A DNA stretch of 43,727 bases. Source: a virus. Location of the stretch: positions 1 to 43,727 of the IMG/VR virus record IMGVR_UViG_3300030419_004161; one strand, 5' to 3'. A program made the translations under genes and the position numbers. Of the stretch, positions 43,597-43,727 are shown one piece after another; position 1 is the first letter of the stretch; each line of letters starts with the position of its first letter. Below the pieces are notes generated by a model. It did no database searches. It was not told the DNA's origin and worked only from the letters and a program-made list of their open reading frames with translations.

Positions 43597-43727
43597 ATGC
43601 CTTATAAAAGAAACATAATGGACACTATCATTGATTACGAAATGGGTAACCTATCAGATCTTGGGGTTATAAAATTATTCTGCGAACTTATTAAAACAGG
43701 AAAATGTTGGAATCTTCAAGGGCATTA
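43597..43727 (+). CDS. Conserved small phage protein, truncated at the window edge
   Basis: The first 43 codons of a gene: MPYKRNIMDTIIDYEMGNLS, DLGVIKLFCELIKTGKCWNL, QGH and on. The pattern 'I.YE.G.L......LF..LI..G..W.LQG.Y' is that of a short protein common in many phages, of unknown role. It is the last gene visible in the plus early unit and has an exact copy of the repeated leader. Confidence 0.65.
   Translation, partial: MPYKRNIMDTIIDYEMGNLSDLGVIKLFCELIKTGKCWNLQGH

Overview
The window looks like part of the genome of a tailed double-stranded DNA phage, probably a podovirus of the crAss-like (Crassvirales) or Cellulophaga-podovirus kind, infecting a Bacteroidota (flavobacterium-like) host. 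Three lines of evidence support this. The DNA is AT-rich. Gene starts rarely have a Shine-Dalgarno sequence and instead have A/T-rich leaders. Several intergenic spaces carry the Bacteroidota sigma-A promoter, a -33 TTTG and a -7 TAnnTTTG; three are exact TTTG-N19-TAnnTTTG matches. The genetic code is standard, and I saw no tRNA, rRNA, IS element or CRISPR array.

Layout. Positions 1-36331 are a long minus-strand late region, read from high to low coordinates. First come four fibre or appendage genes (36331-31313). Next is a set of small genes with a MazG/Nmad-like protein, a tandem GroES-like co-chaperonin and a candidate small terminase (31253-29455). Then come the large terminase and portal (29406-24988); a scaffold-like protein, major capsid protein, a small head-surface candidate and a conserved head-region protein (24910-20833); neck/ring-type proteins and a 1750-residue tail protein (20749-12309); and finally two unknown probable virion proteins and a giant polyvalent-type protein (12272-1). 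The giant protein runs off the left edge after 2973 codons. Positions 36430-38922 are a plus-strand island (winged-helix protein, repeat-rich acidic protein, unknown protein). It meets a minus-strand HNH pair (38919-40324) tail to tail.

The right end (40801-43727) is an early-type region of very small genes in two divergent units around 42748-42947. It includes five short or partial genes that are easy to miss (57, 46, 55 and 49 aa, and a truncated one at the edge). Many share a leader of the form AAAACTAAMTAACT directly before ATG.

How it fits together. Successive promoters split the late region into fibre, chaperone/packaging, capsid, and neck/tail/cargo units. Twice, a terminator and the next promoter overlap physically (20767-20808 and 41885-41944). 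The giant protein has GNAT acetyltransferase-like motifs lying between two halves of a conserved phage polyvalent domain. Its place at the distal end of the tail operon suggests a protein packaged in the virion and delivered with the DNA. Virus group and host are inferences from protein motifs and promoter form, not from database searches.
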